Positions 47,019 through 57,120 are shown, numbered from the stretch's first letter. The stretch: 64,000 nt of DNA from Streptomyces sp. NRRL B-24484 (GCF_000717715.1 NZ_JOAI01000050.1:33109-97108), one strand, 5' to 3'. Notes: generated by a model from the sequence alone, not told the origin. A program made the numbers and translations.

Positions 47019-47522
47019 GTGGCCTCCTCCCGTCCGCTCGCGTCGCTCCCCGCCCCCGTCCGCTGGCTCGCCCCGCCCGCGGCGCTGTTGGGCTGCACGC
47101 TGCTGCTCGTCGGCAACGGCGGCGGTGACGAGGTCGCACCGCCGGCGCCGTCGGCCGCGGTTGCGCGGTACTGCGAGGCGCTCGACCGGGCACTGCCGCA
47201 GTCCGTCCAGGGCCACGCCCGCAGGGACCCGACGCCCGCCTCGCCGTACACCGCCGCCTGGGCGAGCTCGCCGCGGACGGTGCTGCGCTGCGGCATCGAG
47301 CGGCCCGGTTACCTCGACGACGACCCGCTGAAGAACTCCCCCGAGATCAACGGGGTGCAGTGGGGCTTCTCCCGGGACGGCGACGGCGGGTACCGGTTCG
47401 TGACCACGCTGCGCAAGGCGTACGTGGAGGTGCTGGTGCCGAAGGGCGCCTACCCGAACTACGCCGACCCGATCCCGGCGATCTCCGACGCGGTGAGGAC
47501 CGCGATCCCCGAGGGCCTCTGA
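47019..47522 (+). CDS. DUF3515 family probable exported protein
   Basis: A 167-residue protein with an N-terminal hydrophobic segment (WLAPPAALLGCTLLLVGNG) and a conserved extracytoplasmic part (YCEALDRALPQSVQGHARRD; EINGVQWGFSRDGDGG; TTLRKAYVEVLVPKGAYPNY). The family (DUF3515) is actinobacterial and uncharacterised. A Cys after LLG hints at lipoprotein processing but the lipobox is imperfect. Start GTG at 47019. Probably in an operon with the Lrp-type gene and converging with ddl. Confidence 0.85.
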   Translation: MASSRPLASLPAPVRWLAPPAALLGCTLLLVGNGGGDEVAPPAPSAAVARYCEALDRALPQSVQGHARRDPTPASPYTAAWASSPRTVLRCGIERPGYLDDDPLKNSPEINGVQWGFSRDGDGGYRFVTTLRKAYVEVLVPKGAYPNYADPIPAISDAVRTAIPEGL

Positions 47523-47656
47523 GGGGTGACCCGAAGGGGCCCGGGAGGGCGGCACCGAGGGACGCGGGGAACCGCGCGATTCGGATGCGGGCCACCGTAC
47601 GGCCCGGGCACGGCCCGTGCAGTCATGACACCCGCGTCCCTAAGCCGGTCCCCCGC

Positions 47657-48802
47657 TCACCGCAGGCCGGTGGAGCGGCGCAGGGCCGCCTGCAGCAGAC
47701 GGTCGATCAGCTCCGGGTAGGGCATCCCGGTGGCCTCCCACATCTTCGGGTAGGCGGAGATCGGGGTGAAGCCGGGCATGGTGTTGATCTCGTTGACCAT
47801 CCACCGGCCGTCGTTCAGCAGGAAGAAGTCGACCCGGGCGAGGCCCTCGCAGCCGAGCGCCTCGAAGGCGGCCACGGCCTGGCGGCGGATCTCGGCGGTC
47901 TCCTCGGCGGTGAGCTTCGCCGGGATCTCGACCTCGGAGGAGTCGATGTACTTGGCCTCGAAGTCGTAGAACTCGAAGTCGCCGCCGACCAGGACCTCGG
48001 CGGGCAGGCTGGCGCGCGGCCCGTCCTCGAACTCCAGGACGGCGCACTCGATCTCGCGGCCCTCGACGCCCCGCTCCACGATGATCTTGGGGTCGTGGCG
48101 GCGGGCCTCCTCGATCGCCGCGTCCAGGTCGGCGAGGTGCTTGACCTTGCTGATGCCCATGGACGAGCCGGCCCGGCAGGGCTTCACGAACAGCGGCAGG
48201 CCGAGTGCGGCGATCCGCTCGCGGGCCGCGGTGCGGCCCTCCTCGGTCTCCCAGTCGCGCGGGCGGACGACCGTCCAGTCGCCGACGCCGATGCCGTGCG
48301 AGTCGAGGATCCGCTTGGTGAACTCCTTGTCCATGCCCGCCGCACTGGCGAGCACGCCGGAGCCGACGTACGGCACCCCGGAGAGCTCCAGCATGCCCTG
48401 GACGGTGCCGTCCTCGCCCCAGGGGCCGTGCAGCAGCGGCAGGACGACGTCCACCTCGCCGAGCACCTTGGGGGTGCTGCCGGGCTCGCTGAGGACGACC
48501 TCGCGGTTGCCCGGCGCGATCGGCAGCGAGACCTGGCCCTCGGCGGACTCGGCGACCCGGTCGACGTCGGGCAGCCGGCCGTCGGTGATGGCCATCCGGG
48601 ACGGCTCGTCACCGACCAGCGCCCAGCGGCCCTCGTGGGTGATGCCGATCGGCAGCACCTCGTACTTGCTCCGGTCGATCGCCTTGAGCACGCTGCCGGC
48701 CGTGACGACCGAGATCGCGTGCTCGGAGCTGCGGCCGCCGAAGACGATCGCAACCCGGGGCTTGCCGCCGGACTGGTTCGGGGAGGTCTGTTCGATGCTC
48801 AT
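47657..48802 (-). CDS. ddlA: D-alanine-D-alanine ligase
   Basis: A 381-residue ATP-grasp ligase making D-Ala-D-Ala for peptidoglycan. Motifs: VAIVFGGRSSEHAISVVTAG, LPLLHGPWGEDGTVQGMLEL, the ATP-grasp lysine and GSSMGISKVKHLADL, and VNEINTMPGFTPISAYPKMW near the C-terminus. ATG at 48800-48802. It follows gpsA by 39 bases in the plsC-gpsA-ddl operon. There is no hint of a D-Ala-D-lactate (VanA-type) signature. Confidence 0.95.
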   Translation of the reverse strand: MSIEQTSPNQSGGKPRVAIVFGGRSSEHAISVVTAGSVLKAIDRSKYEVLPIGITHEGRWALVGDEPSRMAITDGRLPDVDRVAESAEGQVSLPIAPGNREVVLSEPGSTPKVLGEVDVVLPLLHGPWGEDGTVQGMLELSGVPYVGSGVLASAAGMDKEFTKRILDSHGIGVGDWTVVRPRDWETEEGRTAARERIAALGLPLFVKPCRAGSSMGISKVKHLADLDAAIEEARRHDPKIIVERGVEGREIECAVLEFEDGPRASLPAEVLVGGDFEFYDFEAKYIDSSEVEIPAKLTAEETAEIRRQAVAAFEALGCEGLARVDFFLLNDGRWMVNEINTMPGFTPISAYPKMWEATGMPYPELIDRLLQAALRRSTGLR

Positions 48803-48841
48803 ATCGGACGTGAGACTACCGTGCGAAACCCGCGGTTCCGG

Positions 48842-49843
48842 TCACCGTCGCTCCGGCTTCGCCGAGCGCGCCATCAGACCGGCGAGCACCTCCTGGGTGG
48901 GGCGCCCGTTGTGGACGACGTCCACCACGGCCTGCACGATCGGCATGTCGACGCCGTTGCGCCGGGCCAGGTCGAGCACCGACTCGCAGGACTTCACGCC
49001 CTCCGCGGTCTGCCGGGTGGCGGCGACGGTCTCCTCCAGGGTCATGCCCCGGCCGAGGTTCATGCCGAAGGTGTTGTTGCGCGACAGCGGCGAGGAGCAG
49101 GTGGCCACCAGGTCGCCCATGCCGGCGAGGCCGGCGAAGGTGTGCGCGTCGGCACCGAGCGCGAGGCCGAGCCGGGTGGTCTCGGCCAGGCCGCGGGTGA
49201 TCAGGGTGGCCTTGGTGTTGTCGCCGAGCCCCATGCCGGCCGCCATGCCGACGGCCAGGCCGATGACGTTCTTCACCGCGCCGCCGAGCTCGCAGCCGAC
49301 CACGTCGGTGTTGGTGTAGGGCCGGAAGTACGGGGTGTGGCAGGCCTTCTGGAAGCGCTGGGCGACGGCCTCGTCGGTGCAGGCGACCACACTGGCGGCC
49401 GGCTGCCGGCGGGCGATCTCCATCGCCAGGTTGGGGCCGGAGACCACCGCGACGCGCTCCGGGCCGACCCCGGCGACCTCCTGGATCACCTCGCTCATCC
49501 GCTCCGCGGTGCCGAGTTCGATGCCCTTCATCAGGCTGACCAGGACGGTCTGCGGCTCGATCAGCGGCGCCCAGGCGGCCAGGTTGGCGCGCAGCGTCTG
49601 CGAGGGCACGGCGAGCACCGCGAAGTCGGCGCCGGCCAGCGCCTCGGCGGCGTCGGTGGTGGCCCGCACGCGGGCGGGCAGTTCGATGCCCGGCAGGTAG
49701 TCCGGGTTCTCGTGGGTGCGGTCGATCGCCTCGACGAGCTCCTTGCGGCGCCCCCAGAGCACGACCTCGCAGCCCGCGTCGGCGAGCACCATCGCGAAGG
49801 CGGTGCCCCAGGATCCGGTGCCGAAGACGGCGCAGCGGGTCAC
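48842..49843 (-). CDS. gpsA: Glycerol-3-phosphate dehydrogenase [NAD(P)+]
   Basis: A 333-residue enzyme supplying sn-glycerol 3-phosphate for phospholipids. Motifs: [20 protein letters not shown] (NAD-binding GxGxxG), [11 protein letters not shown], and the catalytic region [20 protein letters not shown] with the conserved Lys. GTG at 49841-49843 overlaps the plsC stop by four bases (GTGA), so the two are translationally coupled. Confidence 0.96.
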   Translation of the reverse strand: MTRCAVFGTGSWGTAFAMVLADAGCEVVLWGRRKELVEAIDRTHENPDYLPGIELPARVRATTDAAEALAGADFAVLAVPSQTLRANLAAWAPLIEPQTVLVSLMKGIELGTAERMSEVIQEVAGVGPERVAVVSGPNLAMEIARRQPAASVVACTDEAVAQRFQKACHTPYFRPYTNTDVVGCELGGAVKNVIGLAVGMAAGMGLGDNTKATLITRGLAETTRLGLALGADAHTFAGLAGMGDLVATCSSPLSRNNTFGMNLGRGMTLEETVAATRQTAEGVKSCESVLDLARRNGVDMPIVQAVVDVVHNGRPTQEVLAGLMARSAKPERR

Positions 49844-50655
49844 TCGGCACGCTCCTCGGCGTCGCCCTTGCGGGCCCGGTCGCGCTTGGCGGCCGCGGCG
49901 GCGGCGCGCTCGCGGGCGGCCTTGCGCATGTCGTAGCGCTCGGCGGGGGCCTCCTCGCCGCGGATGCCCTCCAGGACGGCGGTGATGGCCGCCATGATGT
50001 CCTCGGTGGCGTCCCGGAGCACCTGCGCGGTGAGCTCCTGGCCCTGGTACTTGCTCAGGTCGACCGGCGGTCCGGAGGCGACCTTCACGGTGTGCCGCGG
50101 GAAGAGGTGGTACTTGCCCTTACCGCCGCGGCCGTACGGCGGGATGATCTCGTGGGCGCCCCAGTGGGCGACCGGGATGACGGGCGCACCGGTCATCAGC
50201 GCGACGCGGGCGGCGCCGCTCTTGCCGGTCATCGGCCACAGGTCCGGGTCGCGGGTCAGCGTGCCCTCCGGGTAGAACTGCACGCACTGGCCGCCGTCGA
50301 TGGCGTCGATGGCGGCCCGGAACGCCTCGGCGGCGTCGGTGGACTCGCGGAACACCGGGATCTGGCCGGTCTTGCGCAGCATGAAGCCGATGAACGGCAC
50401 CGAGAACAGCTGGGACTTGCCGAGTATCCGCGGCGGGCGGCCGCTGTTGTACTGCCAGTGGGCGTAGAACACAGGGTCGATCACCGAATTGTGGTTGACG
50501 GCCGCGATGAAGCCGCCCTCCTTCGGCAGGTTCTCCCAGCCGCTCCATTCGGTCTTCGCCAGTGCATTGGTCACCGGCTTCACGAGGACGGCCGCGAAGC
50601 GGTACCAGATCCCGTAGTCGGCGTTGCCGAAACTGGCGTACGAGCGGCGGGCCAC
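49840..50655 (-). CDS. plsC: 1-acyl-sn-glycerol-3-phosphate acyltransferase (PlsC-like)
   Basis: A 271-residue membrane-associated acyltransferase. The catalytic HX4D is [14 protein letters not shown], and the substrate motif is [34 protein letters not shown] is motif IV. The tail is basic and Ala-rich. GTG at 50653-50655 has GGAGG six bases upstream, favouring it over the ATG at 50668-50670. Directly upstream of gpsA, so the operon couples acceptor supply with acylation. Confidence 0.93.
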   Translation of the reverse strand: MARRSYASFGNADYGIWYRFAAVLVKPVTNALAKTEWSGWENLPKEGGFIAAVNHNSVIDPVFYAHWQYNSGRPPRILGKSQLFSVPFIGFMLRKTGQIPVFRESTDAAEAFRAAIDAIDGGQCVQFYPEGTLTRDPDLWPMTGKSGAARVALMTGAPVIPVAHWGAHEIIPPYGRGGKGKYHLFPRHTVKVASGPPVDLSKYQGQELTAQVLRDATEDIMAAITAVLEGIRGEEAPAERYDMRKAARERAAAAAAKRDRARKGDAEERAE

Positions 50656-50949
50656 CCAGCTCCTCCTCATCCGGTGCGGCACGTGGGGTGCCGCGGTCCT
50701 CGATCGCCGTCCGGTGTGCCCGGTCGGGGCCCCGGCGCCGGCCCCCGTACGCCGTTCGCTGCCGCGTTTCGACGGGGTGTGACCTGCTGCTCTCCACCGG
50801 CCTGGGCGGCCGGGAGGGCCCGGGGCGCCGACCAGTCTCACCCGCGGGCGGACCGGCTGTCGAGCAGCCGCCCTGGGCAGGCCCCGGGCGAGTGACCAAA
50901 CGCACGCGAATCGCGGCCGCCTGGCCCGGGGCCGGGAGCCGACGCCACA

Positions 50950-51636
50950 ATGGCGCCGATGACCGAGGACACCGTACGCCCCGCTGGCCGTCCGCCGCTG
51001 CCACCGGCCCCGGCGCTGTGGTCGCTGGTGCTGCCGGTGAAGCCGCCGGCGGTGGCCAAGAGCCGGCTGGAGCCGTTCGCCGGGCCGCACCGGCCGCGGC
51101 TGGCGCTGGCCTTCGCCCTGGACACCGCGCGGGCGGCGCTGGCGTGTCCGGCGGTGGGCCGGGTGCTGGCGGTGACCCGGGACGGCGCGGCCGGGGAGCA
51201 ACTCGCCCGCCTCGGTGCGCTGGTGGTGCCGGACGAACCCGGCGGCGGTCTCAACGCCGCCCTGGCGCACGGCGCCGCGCGCGCCGCGGTGCTCGCCCCG
51301 CACGCCCCGGTGGCGGCGCTCTCCGCCGATCTGCCGGCGCTGCGGCCGGGCGAACTCGCCCGCGTGCTGGCCGCGGTGCCGCCCGGCGGCCGGGCCTTCC
51401 TGGCGGACGCCCCGGGGCTGGGCACCACGCTGCTCGCCGCGCCGACCGGCGCCGAGCTGCGGCCGGCGTTCGGGGACGGCTCGCGGCTGCGGCACGCCCT
51501 CGGCGGTGCGTGCGAACTGGAGTTGGCCGGTGTCGCCTCCGTGCGGCGGGACGTGGACACCGGGGAGGACCTGCGCGAGGCGCTGGCCCTCGGCGTGGGA
51601 CCGCTGACGGCCGCCGCGGCGGCCGCCCTGGTGTGA
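50950..51636 (+). CDS. cofC: 2-phospho-L-lactate guanylyltransferase (CofC)
   Basis: A 228-residue nucleotidyltransferase of coenzyme F420 synthesis, activating phospho-lactate (or phosphoenolpyruvate) with GTP. It has SLVLPVKPPAVAKSRLEPFA at the start, VPDEPGGGLNAALAHGAARA and ALSADLPALRPGELARVLAA. Start ATG at 50950 or 50959 (MTEDTV). Divergent from plsC by about 290 bases that carry no other visible gene or repeat. Confidence 0.92.
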   Translation: MAPMTEDTVRPAGRPPLPPAPALWSLVLPVKPPAVAKSRLEPFAGPHRPRLALAFALDTARAALACPAVGRVLAVTRDGAAGEQLARLGALVVPDEPGGGLNAALAHGAARAAVLAPHAPVAALSADLPALRPGELARVLAAVPPGGRAFLADAPGLGTTLLAAPTGAELRPAFGDGSRLRHALGGACELELAGVASVRRDVDTGEDLREALALGVGPLTAAAAAALV

Positions 51637-51657
51637 CCGCTCGCTATGCTGTCGGCC

Positions 51658-51882
51658 ATGCAGGCCACCGCGTTCACCTTCGACCCCGGCACCCGGGCGG
51701 GCTCCGTCCTGCTCGACGACGGCACGCCGGTGCCCTTCGACGCGGCGGCCTTCGACGCCGGGGGCCTGCGACTGCTGCGGCCCGGCCAGCGGGTGCGGAT
51801 CCGCACCGAGGGCGAGGGCGCGGAGCGCCGGGTGGTCTTCGTGACCCTGCAGAGCTTCCCCGACCCGGGCGCCGAGGGCTGA
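51658..51882 (+). CDS. Small beta-rich protein, cold-shock-like
   Basis: A 74-residue protein starting MQATAFTFDPGTRAGSVLLD, with PFDAAAFDAGGLRLLRPGQR and VFVTLQSFPDP. The alternating pattern and short length recall an OB-fold/cold-shock-like domain, but the RNP motifs are absent. Start ATG at 51658 is preferred to 51646. It follows cofC by 21 bases in the same direction. Function unknown. Confidence 0.75.
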   Translation: MQATAFTFDPGTRAGSVLLDDGTPVPFDAAAFDAGGLRLLRPGQRVRIRTEGEGAERRVVFVTLQSFPDPGAEG

Positions 51883-52060
51883 TCCCCGGTCGGGCCGGCC
51901 CGGCCCGACGGTGCTGTGCGTGCTGTGCTGTGAGCCGCCGCGGAGCCACCGACGCCACACGAAGGAGCTGCGTCGGCCCGCCTCCGGGAGTCCCGGACCT
52001 GCGGGCCGCCGCAGCTCTCGCCGTGGTCTGACCGGCCGACGCCCGAAGGGCCGACAGAGC

Positions 52061-52762
52061 CTACTTGGCGGCGGTCTTGCGCGCGGTGGTCTTGCGCGTC
52101 GTGGTCTTCTTCGCCGGGGCGGTCTTCTTGGCCGTCGCGGTGGTCTTCTTGGCGGCGGCGGTGGTGGTCTTCTTCGCCGCCGCGGTGGTCTTGGCGGGAG
52201 CCGCCTTCTTGGCCGTCGTGGTGGTCTTCTTCGCCGCCGCGGTGGTCTTGGCGGGAGCCGCCTTCTTGGCCGTCGCGGTGGTCTTCTTCGCCGCCGCGGT
52301 GGTGCGCGTGGTGGTGGTGGTCTTCTTCGCGGCCGTCTTCTTGGTGGCGGCGGCCGCGGTGCCCGTGGCGGCCGCGACGCGCTTGGTGGCGGCGCGCTTG
52401 GCGGCGGCCGTGGTGGTGGCGCTCTTGCCCGGGGTGAGCGAGCCCTTGGGGGCCTTCTTGACCGAGGGGCCTTCCTTCGGCAGCTTCTTGGAGCCGCTGA
52501 CGAGGTCCTTGAAGCCCTGGCCGGGACGGAAGCGCGGGACGGAGGTCTTCTTGACCTTGACGCGCTCGCCGGTCTGCGGGTTGCGGGCGAAGCGCGCGGA
52601 GCGCTCCACCTTCTCGAAGGTGCCGAAGCCGGTGACCGAGACCCGGTCACCGGCCACGACGGCACGCACCATGGTGTCGAGCACTGCGTCGACGGCCTCT
52701 GCGGCAGCCTTGCGACCGCCCAGCTGCTCGGCCACCGCTTCGACAAGCTGAGCCTTGTTCAC
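52061..52762 (-). CDS. hupS: HU-type nucleoid protein with histone H1-like tail (HupS)
   Basis: A 233-residue DNA-binding protein. Residues 1-95 are a standard HU domain (VNKAQLVEAVAEQLGGRKAA; VTGFGTFEKVERSARFARNP). The rest is a Lys/Ala/Thr-rich, very basic tail built of near-identical repeats, as in S. coelicolor HupS, which compacts spore chromosomes. GTG at 52760-52762 with an AAGGGGAAG element upstream, and a good promoter at 52813-52841. Confidence 0.95.
   Translation of the reverse strand: MNKAQLVEAVAEQLGGRKAAAEAVDAVLDTMVRAVVAGDRVSVTGFGTFEKVERSARFARNPQTGERVKVKKTSVPRFRPGQGFKDLVSGSKKLPKEGPSVKKAPKGSLTPGKSATTTAAAKRAATKRVAAATGTAAAATKKTAAKKTTTTTRTTAAAKKTTATAKKAAPAKTTAAAKKTTTTAKKAAPAKTTAAAKKTTTAAAKKTTATAKKTAPAKKTTTRKTTARKTAAK
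52168..52281. repeat. 57-bp direct repeat inside hupS
   Basis: Two nearly identical 57-bp units (period measured from the recurring TCTTCTTCG at 52168 and 52225) encode 19-residue KKTT/AAPAKTTAA blocks of the tail. Unit number may vary between strains. Confidence 0.75.
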
Positions 52763-52812
52763 GTCTTCCCCTTCGGAAACGGGCGCCGGATGAATCCATC
52801 CGTTCATTTCGC

Positions 52813-52841
52813 ACGTTAGGTATGTATCTGCGGACTTTCAA
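52813..52841 (-). promoter_or_regulatory. hupS promoter
   Basis: Minus-strand TTGAAA (52836-52841) and TAACGT (52813-52818) separated by exactly 17 bases, about 50 bases upstream of the hupS start. A good match to a HrdB-type promoter. Confidence 0.65.
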
Positions 52842-52895
52842 TTACCAAACGCGTGAATCACCCTAGTGTCGCAATGGATTTGCGCGTTCGCGACC

Positions 52896-53243
52896 TCAGC
52901 CGAGCGGCGGGCGCCCCGCGTCGAGGTCCTGCACAAAGCGACTCAACCGCCGGGCCGCCCCCGGGAGATCGCGCTTGGCGGTCTCCGTGACGATCAGCAG
53001 TTGACGGGTGAGAGCGGTCTTTGCTTCCGCTGACACGTTCAGCGCAGATACGCGAGCGTGGGCTTGCTTCAACCGCTCGGCCACAAGCGCGTAGAGCGCT
53101 TCGGCTTCCGGGTCGTCCGGTTCCTCAGCAGGTGAGGTCTGGTCGTCCGTCCGGCCGTCAATTCGACCGCCGGCTGCACCGCCGTTCACCTCCGGGTGCG
53201 CGGGATCGCCACCCGCGTACGGAGGTTCGTCGTGCCGGTGCAT
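52896..53243 (-). CDS. Conserved hypothetical protein
   Basis: A 115-residue protein. The N-terminal 50 residues are Gly/Asp/Pro-rich (MHRHDEPPYAGGDPAHPEVN); the C-terminal half is a conserved helical segment (EALYALVAERLKQAHARVSA; KTALTRQLLIVTETAKRDLP). No known family was recognised; similar short proteins lie near leuD in Streptomyces from memory. ATG at 53241-53243 is preferred; an upstream ATG at 53282 is possible. Confidence 0.7.
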   Translation of the reverse strand: MHRHDEPPYAGGDPAHPEVNGGAAGGRIDGRTDDQTSPAEEPDDPEAEALYALVAERLKQAHARVSALNVSAEAKTALTRQLLIVTETAKRDLPGAARRLSRFVQDLDAGRPPLG

Positions 53244-53396
53244 GCAACGATTGTGCCATCTGTTGTGATGTGCCCTGTGCAAGGGGGCTCTTGGGCAAAT
53301 GCCCGCTGCTGTTCCGAGTGGGCGTCAGACCCGAACTCGGACTCGAACTCCGGCCGCTCCGAAGGGTCGCGGCGGAGCGGCGGGACGCCCGAACGG

Positions 53397-53434
53397 CGGA
53401 TGGCCCGCCCCCCCGAGGGGAGGCGGGCCATCCG
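53397..53434 (-). terminator. leuCD terminator
   Basis: A 13-bp stem (CGGATGGCCCGCC and its complement) with a C/G-rich loop, 24 bases after the leuD stop. Confidence 0.75.
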
Positions 53435-53458
53435 GCGTACGCGGGGAACTGCCGCCGG

Positions 53459-54055
53459 TCAGGCGACCGGCAGGGTGCGCGGCTTGTACGAGGGGCGGGT
53501 CGCCTCGAAAGCGGCGATGTCGGCCTCGTTCTGCAGCGTGATGCTGATGTCGTCCAGGCCGTTCAGCAGCCGCCAGCGGACGTTGTCGTCGAGCTCGAAG
53601 GAGGCCGTCACGCCCTCGGCGCGGACCTCGCGGGCCTCCAGGTCGACGGTGATCTCGGCGGTCGGGTCGGCCTCGACCAGCTCCCACAGCCGCTCGACGG
53701 TCTCCTGCGGCAGGACGACGGTCAGCAGGCCGTTCTTCAGCGAGTTGCCGCGGAAGATGTCGGCGAAGCGCGAGGAGATCACGGCCTCGAAGCCGTAGTT
53801 CTGCAGCGCCCAGACGGCGTGCTCGCGGGACGAGCCGGTGCCGAACTCGGGGCCGGCGACCAGGACGCTGGCGCCCTGCCGCTCGGGGCGGTTGAGGACG
53901 AAGTCCTCGTCCTTGCGCCAGGCCTCGAACAGGCCGTCCTCGAAGCCGGAGCGGGTGACCTTCTTCAGCCAGTGCGCCGGGATGATCTGGTCGGTGTCCA
54001 CGTTGCTGCGGCGCAGCGGGACGGCCCGGCCGGTGTGGGTGGTGAACTTCTCCAT
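53459..54055 (-). CDS. leuD: 3-isopropylmalate dehydratase small subunit
   Basis: A 198-residue subunit of isopropylmalate isomerase in leucine synthesis. It begins [20 protein letters not shown] and contains [15 protein letters not shown] and [20 protein letters not shown] (the swivel-domain active-site loop). ATG at 54053-54055, three bases after the leuC stop. It forms the functional heterodimer with LeuC. Confidence 0.97.
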   Translation of the reverse strand: MEKFTTHTGRAVPLRRSNVDTDQIIPAHWLKKVTRSGFEDGLFEAWRKDEDFVLNRPERQGASVLVAGPEFGTGSSREHAVWALQNYGFEAVISSRFADIFRGNSLKNGLLTVVLPQETVERLWELVEADPTAEITVDLEAREVRAEGVTASFELDDNVRWRLLNGLDDISITLQNEADIAAFEATRPSYKPRTLPVA

Positions 54056-54058
54056 GGC

Positions 54059-55480
<1,422 letters not shown>

Positions 55481-55594
55481 CGCTTTCCCTCCAGCCGGCC
55501 GCATTGCCGGCCTTCTCGTGTCGTCGGGGTCTCTTCCGGTGCTGCCCTGGTGAGGCTCGCTGCGGAGTCGCGACCTGCACGCCGGATCGTCTGT

Positions 55595-55630
55595 CCAGGA
55601 TGTGGACGCTTTGGTGAGGGTCCATCCTGG
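55595..55630. promoter_or_regulatory. Inverted repeat in the leuC/ndgR control region
   Basis: CCAGGATGTGGAC on the left is mirrored by GGTCCATCCTGG on the right, with one extra base, around 11 bases. It lies 115-150 bases upstream of leuC, close to where its promoter should be. A likely operator for the adjacent IclR-type regulator, which is known to control leuCD, although the base-level site is inferred. Confidence 0.5.
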
Positions 55631-55686
55631 GTGTCTCCCGGGCTGCTGCATCAAGAGTGGCGCTTTTCTCGGAAGATTGAACTTGC

Positions 55687-55703
55687 GTCTCGCCCACTGA
55701 GAC
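55687..55703. promoter_or_regulatory. Palindrome at the ndgR promoter
   Basis: GTCTC, seven bases, GAGAC directly upstream of the regulator start. A TTGAAC at 55677-55682 with GAGACT 16 bases on could be its -35/-10, which would place the palindrome over the promoter and give a very short leader. An autoregulatory operator is plausible. Confidence 0.4.
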
Positions 55704-55717
55704 TGCAGTATCGAGAC

Positions 55718-56431
55718 ATGGACAACACTAGCGGCGTCGGCGTTCTCGACAAGGCCGCTCTGGTGCTGAGCGCACTGGAGTCTGGCCCCGCCACGTTGGC
55801 GGGGCTGGTCGCCGCCACCGGTCTGGCGCGGCCAACGGCCCACCGACTCGCCGTCGCACTCGAACACCACCGCCTGGTCACCAGGGACATGCAGGGCCGG
55901 TTCATCCTCGGCCCCAGACTCGCCGAGCTCTCCGCCGCGGCGGGCGAGGACCGCCTGCTCGCCACCGCCGGTCCGGTGCTCACGCACCTGCGGGACGTCA
56001 CCGGCGAGAGCGCCCAGCTCTACCGCCGCCAGGGCGAGATGCGCATCTGCGTCGCCGCCGCCGAGCGGCTCTCGGGTCTGCGGGACACCGTCCCGGTCGG
56101 CTCCACCCTGCCGATGAAGGCCGGCTCCGCCGCCCAGGTCCTGCTCGCCTGGGAGGAGCCCGAGCGCCTCCACCGCGGCCTGCAGGGCGCGCGCTTCACG
56201 GCGACCGCCCTCAGCGGCGTCCGCCGCCGTGGCTGGGCCCAGTCGATCGGCGAGCGCGAGCCCGGCGTGGCGTCCGTCTCCGCGCCCGTCCGCGGCCCCT
56301 CCAACCGCGTGGTGGCCGCCGTCTCGGTGTCCGGCCCGATCGAGCGCCTCACCCGCCACCCCGGCCGGCTGCACGCCCAGGCCATCATCGAGGCCGCCAA
56401 CCGCCTCACCGAGGCGCTGCGCCGCGGCTGA
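55718..56431 (+). CDS. ndgR: IclR-family regulator NdgR
   Basis: A 237-residue IclR-type regulator of leucine and other amino-acid genes (NdgR in S. coelicolor, AreB in S. clavuligerus). The N-terminal winged HTH includes [20 protein letters not shown]; the effector domain has [40 protein letters not shown] and [23 protein letters not shown] at 55718 lacks an SD, in line with a short or leaderless mRNA. Divergent from leuC. Confidence 0.93.
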   Translation: MDNTSGVGVLDKAALVLSALESGPATLAGLVAATGLARPTAHRLAVALEHHRLVTRDMQGRFILGPRLAELSAAAGEDRLLATAGPVLTHLRDVTGESAQLYRRQGEMRICVAAAERLSGLRDTVPVGSTLPMKAGSAAQVLLAWEEPERLHRGLQGARFTATALSGVRRRGWAQSIGEREPGVASVSAPVRGPSNRVVAAVSVSGPIERLTRHPGRLHAQAIIEAANRLTEALRRG

Positions 56432-56451
56432 CGCCCGCACCGGGAACGACG

Positions 56452-56486
56452 GAAGGGCCCGCCCCGAACACGGGGGCGGGCCCTTC
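56452..56486 (+). terminator. ndgR terminator
   Basis: A 14-bp GC stem (GAAGGGCCCGCCCC and its complement) with a 7-base loop, 21 bases past the ndgR stop. A second hairpin (ACCGTCC-N8-GGACGGT, 56543-56564) follows. Confidence 0.75.
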
Positions 56487-56567
56487 GGCGCGCACGGGAA
56501 TTCCGGGGACGGCCCGGGCCGCGGGAGGGTCCGGTAAGCAGAACCGTCCGACGAACAGGACGGTCCG

Positions 56568-56597
56568 GAAAACAAAAAAGCCCCGGTCACCCGGAGC
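56568..56597 (-). terminator. Intrinsic terminator of the tRNA operon
   Basis: On the minus strand GCTCCGG, GTGA, CCGGGGC forms a 7-bp stem (one G-U) followed by TTTTTTGTTTT. A U-run this clear is unusual in this GC-rich genome and marks the end of the tRNA transcript. Confidence 0.85.
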
Positions 56598-56604
56598 TTG
56601 TTGG

Positions 56605-56676
56605 CTGGGGTACCAGGACTCGAACCTAGACTAAATGAACCAGAATCACTCGTGCTGCCAATTACACCATACCCCA
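56605..56676 (-). tRNA. tRNA-Gln (CTG), copy 1
   Basis: A 72-nt cloverleaf with acceptor stem TGGGGTA/TACCCCA, discriminator G and anticodon CTG in loop TTCTGGT. The CCA end is encoded (56602-56604). The anticodon stem has a G-U pair where copy 2 has C-G. Confidence 0.95.
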
Positions 56677-56680
56677 AAAG

Positions 56681-56753
56681 TACCCCCGACCGGATTCGAA
56701 CCGGCGCTACCGCCTTGAGAGGGCGGCGTGCTAGGCCGCTACACAACGGGGGC
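56681..56753 (-). tRNA. tRNA-Glu (CTC), copy 1
   Basis: 73 nt, acceptor GCCCCCG pairing with CGGGGGT (terminal G-U), anticodon CTC in loop CTCTCAA. CCA is not encoded. Identical to the other two copies. Confidence 0.95.
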
Positions 56754-56755
56754 CC

Positions 56756-56773
56756 GCACCACCGAGGTGGTGC
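56756..56773 (-). repeat. Hairpin between tRNA-Glu copies
   Basis: GCACCACC and GGTGGTGC form an 8-bp stem in the short spacer between two tRNA-Glu genes. It could guide RNase processing of the precursor. Confidence 0.5.
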
Positions 56774-56777
56774 TGAG

Positions 56778-56850
56778 TACCCCCGACCGGATTCGAACCG
56801 GCGCTACCGCCTTGAGAGGGCGGCGTGCTAGGCCGCTACACAACGGGGGC
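56778..56850 (-). tRNA. tRNA-Glu (CTC), copy 2
   Basis: 73 nt, identical in sequence to the flanking tRNA-Glu copies; anticodon CTC; CCA not encoded. Confidence 0.95.
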
Positions 56851-56885
56851 ATACTCATTCACTCTGCAATTTTCGAGAAACTGCG

Positions 56886-56958
56886 TACCCCCGACCGGAT
56901 TCGAACCGGCGCTACCGCCTTGAGAGGGCGGCGTGCTAGGCCGCTACACAACGGGGGC
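56886..56958 (-). tRNA. tRNA-Glu (CTC), copy 3
   Basis: 73 nt, identical to the other tRNA-Glu copies; anticodon CTC; CCA not encoded. The more AT-rich spacer after it separates it from copy 2. Confidence 0.95.
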
Positions 56959-56979
56959 TTGCACTACTGCTGTACTGCG

Positions 56980-57051
56980 CTGGGGTACCAGGACTCGAAC
57001 CTAGACTAACTGAACCAGAATCAGTCGTGCTGCCAATTACACCATACCCCA
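56980..57051 (-). tRNA. tRNA-Gln (CTG), copy 2
   Basis: 72 nt with acceptor TGGGGTA/TACCCCA, discriminator G and anticodon CTG. The anticodon stem ACTGA/TCAGT is fully paired. CCA is not encoded. First gene of the tRNA operon. Confidence 0.95.
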
Positions 57052-57120
57052 CCAGAGTTCAACCCCTGCGGGGTCTTCGCTCGGTGTCTCGCGCCTCCCT
57101 GCCCGGGCGGCGCAGAAAGA

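Noticed and set aside
47019..47130. Lipoprotein signal in the DUF3515 protein
   Set aside because: LLGC lacks the preferred small residue at the -2/-3 position pattern and the hydrophobic part continues beyond the Cys, so processing by Lsp is doubtful; not asserted.
52065..52751. A hydrophobic plus-strand protein (AVVLRVVVFFAG-like) resembling a membrane protein
   Set aside because: It is the complement of the Lys/Thr/Ala codons of hupS; the HU domain on the other strand is unambiguous.
55481..55640. Leucine attenuator leader peptide before leuC
   Set aside because: The short frame starting after the inverted repeat has no run of Leu codons and no terminator/antiterminator pair was seen.
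56598..57009. Small plus-strand open frames with repeated peptide [14 protein letters not shown]
   Set aside because: They are translations across the tRNA-Glu repeats, not proteins.
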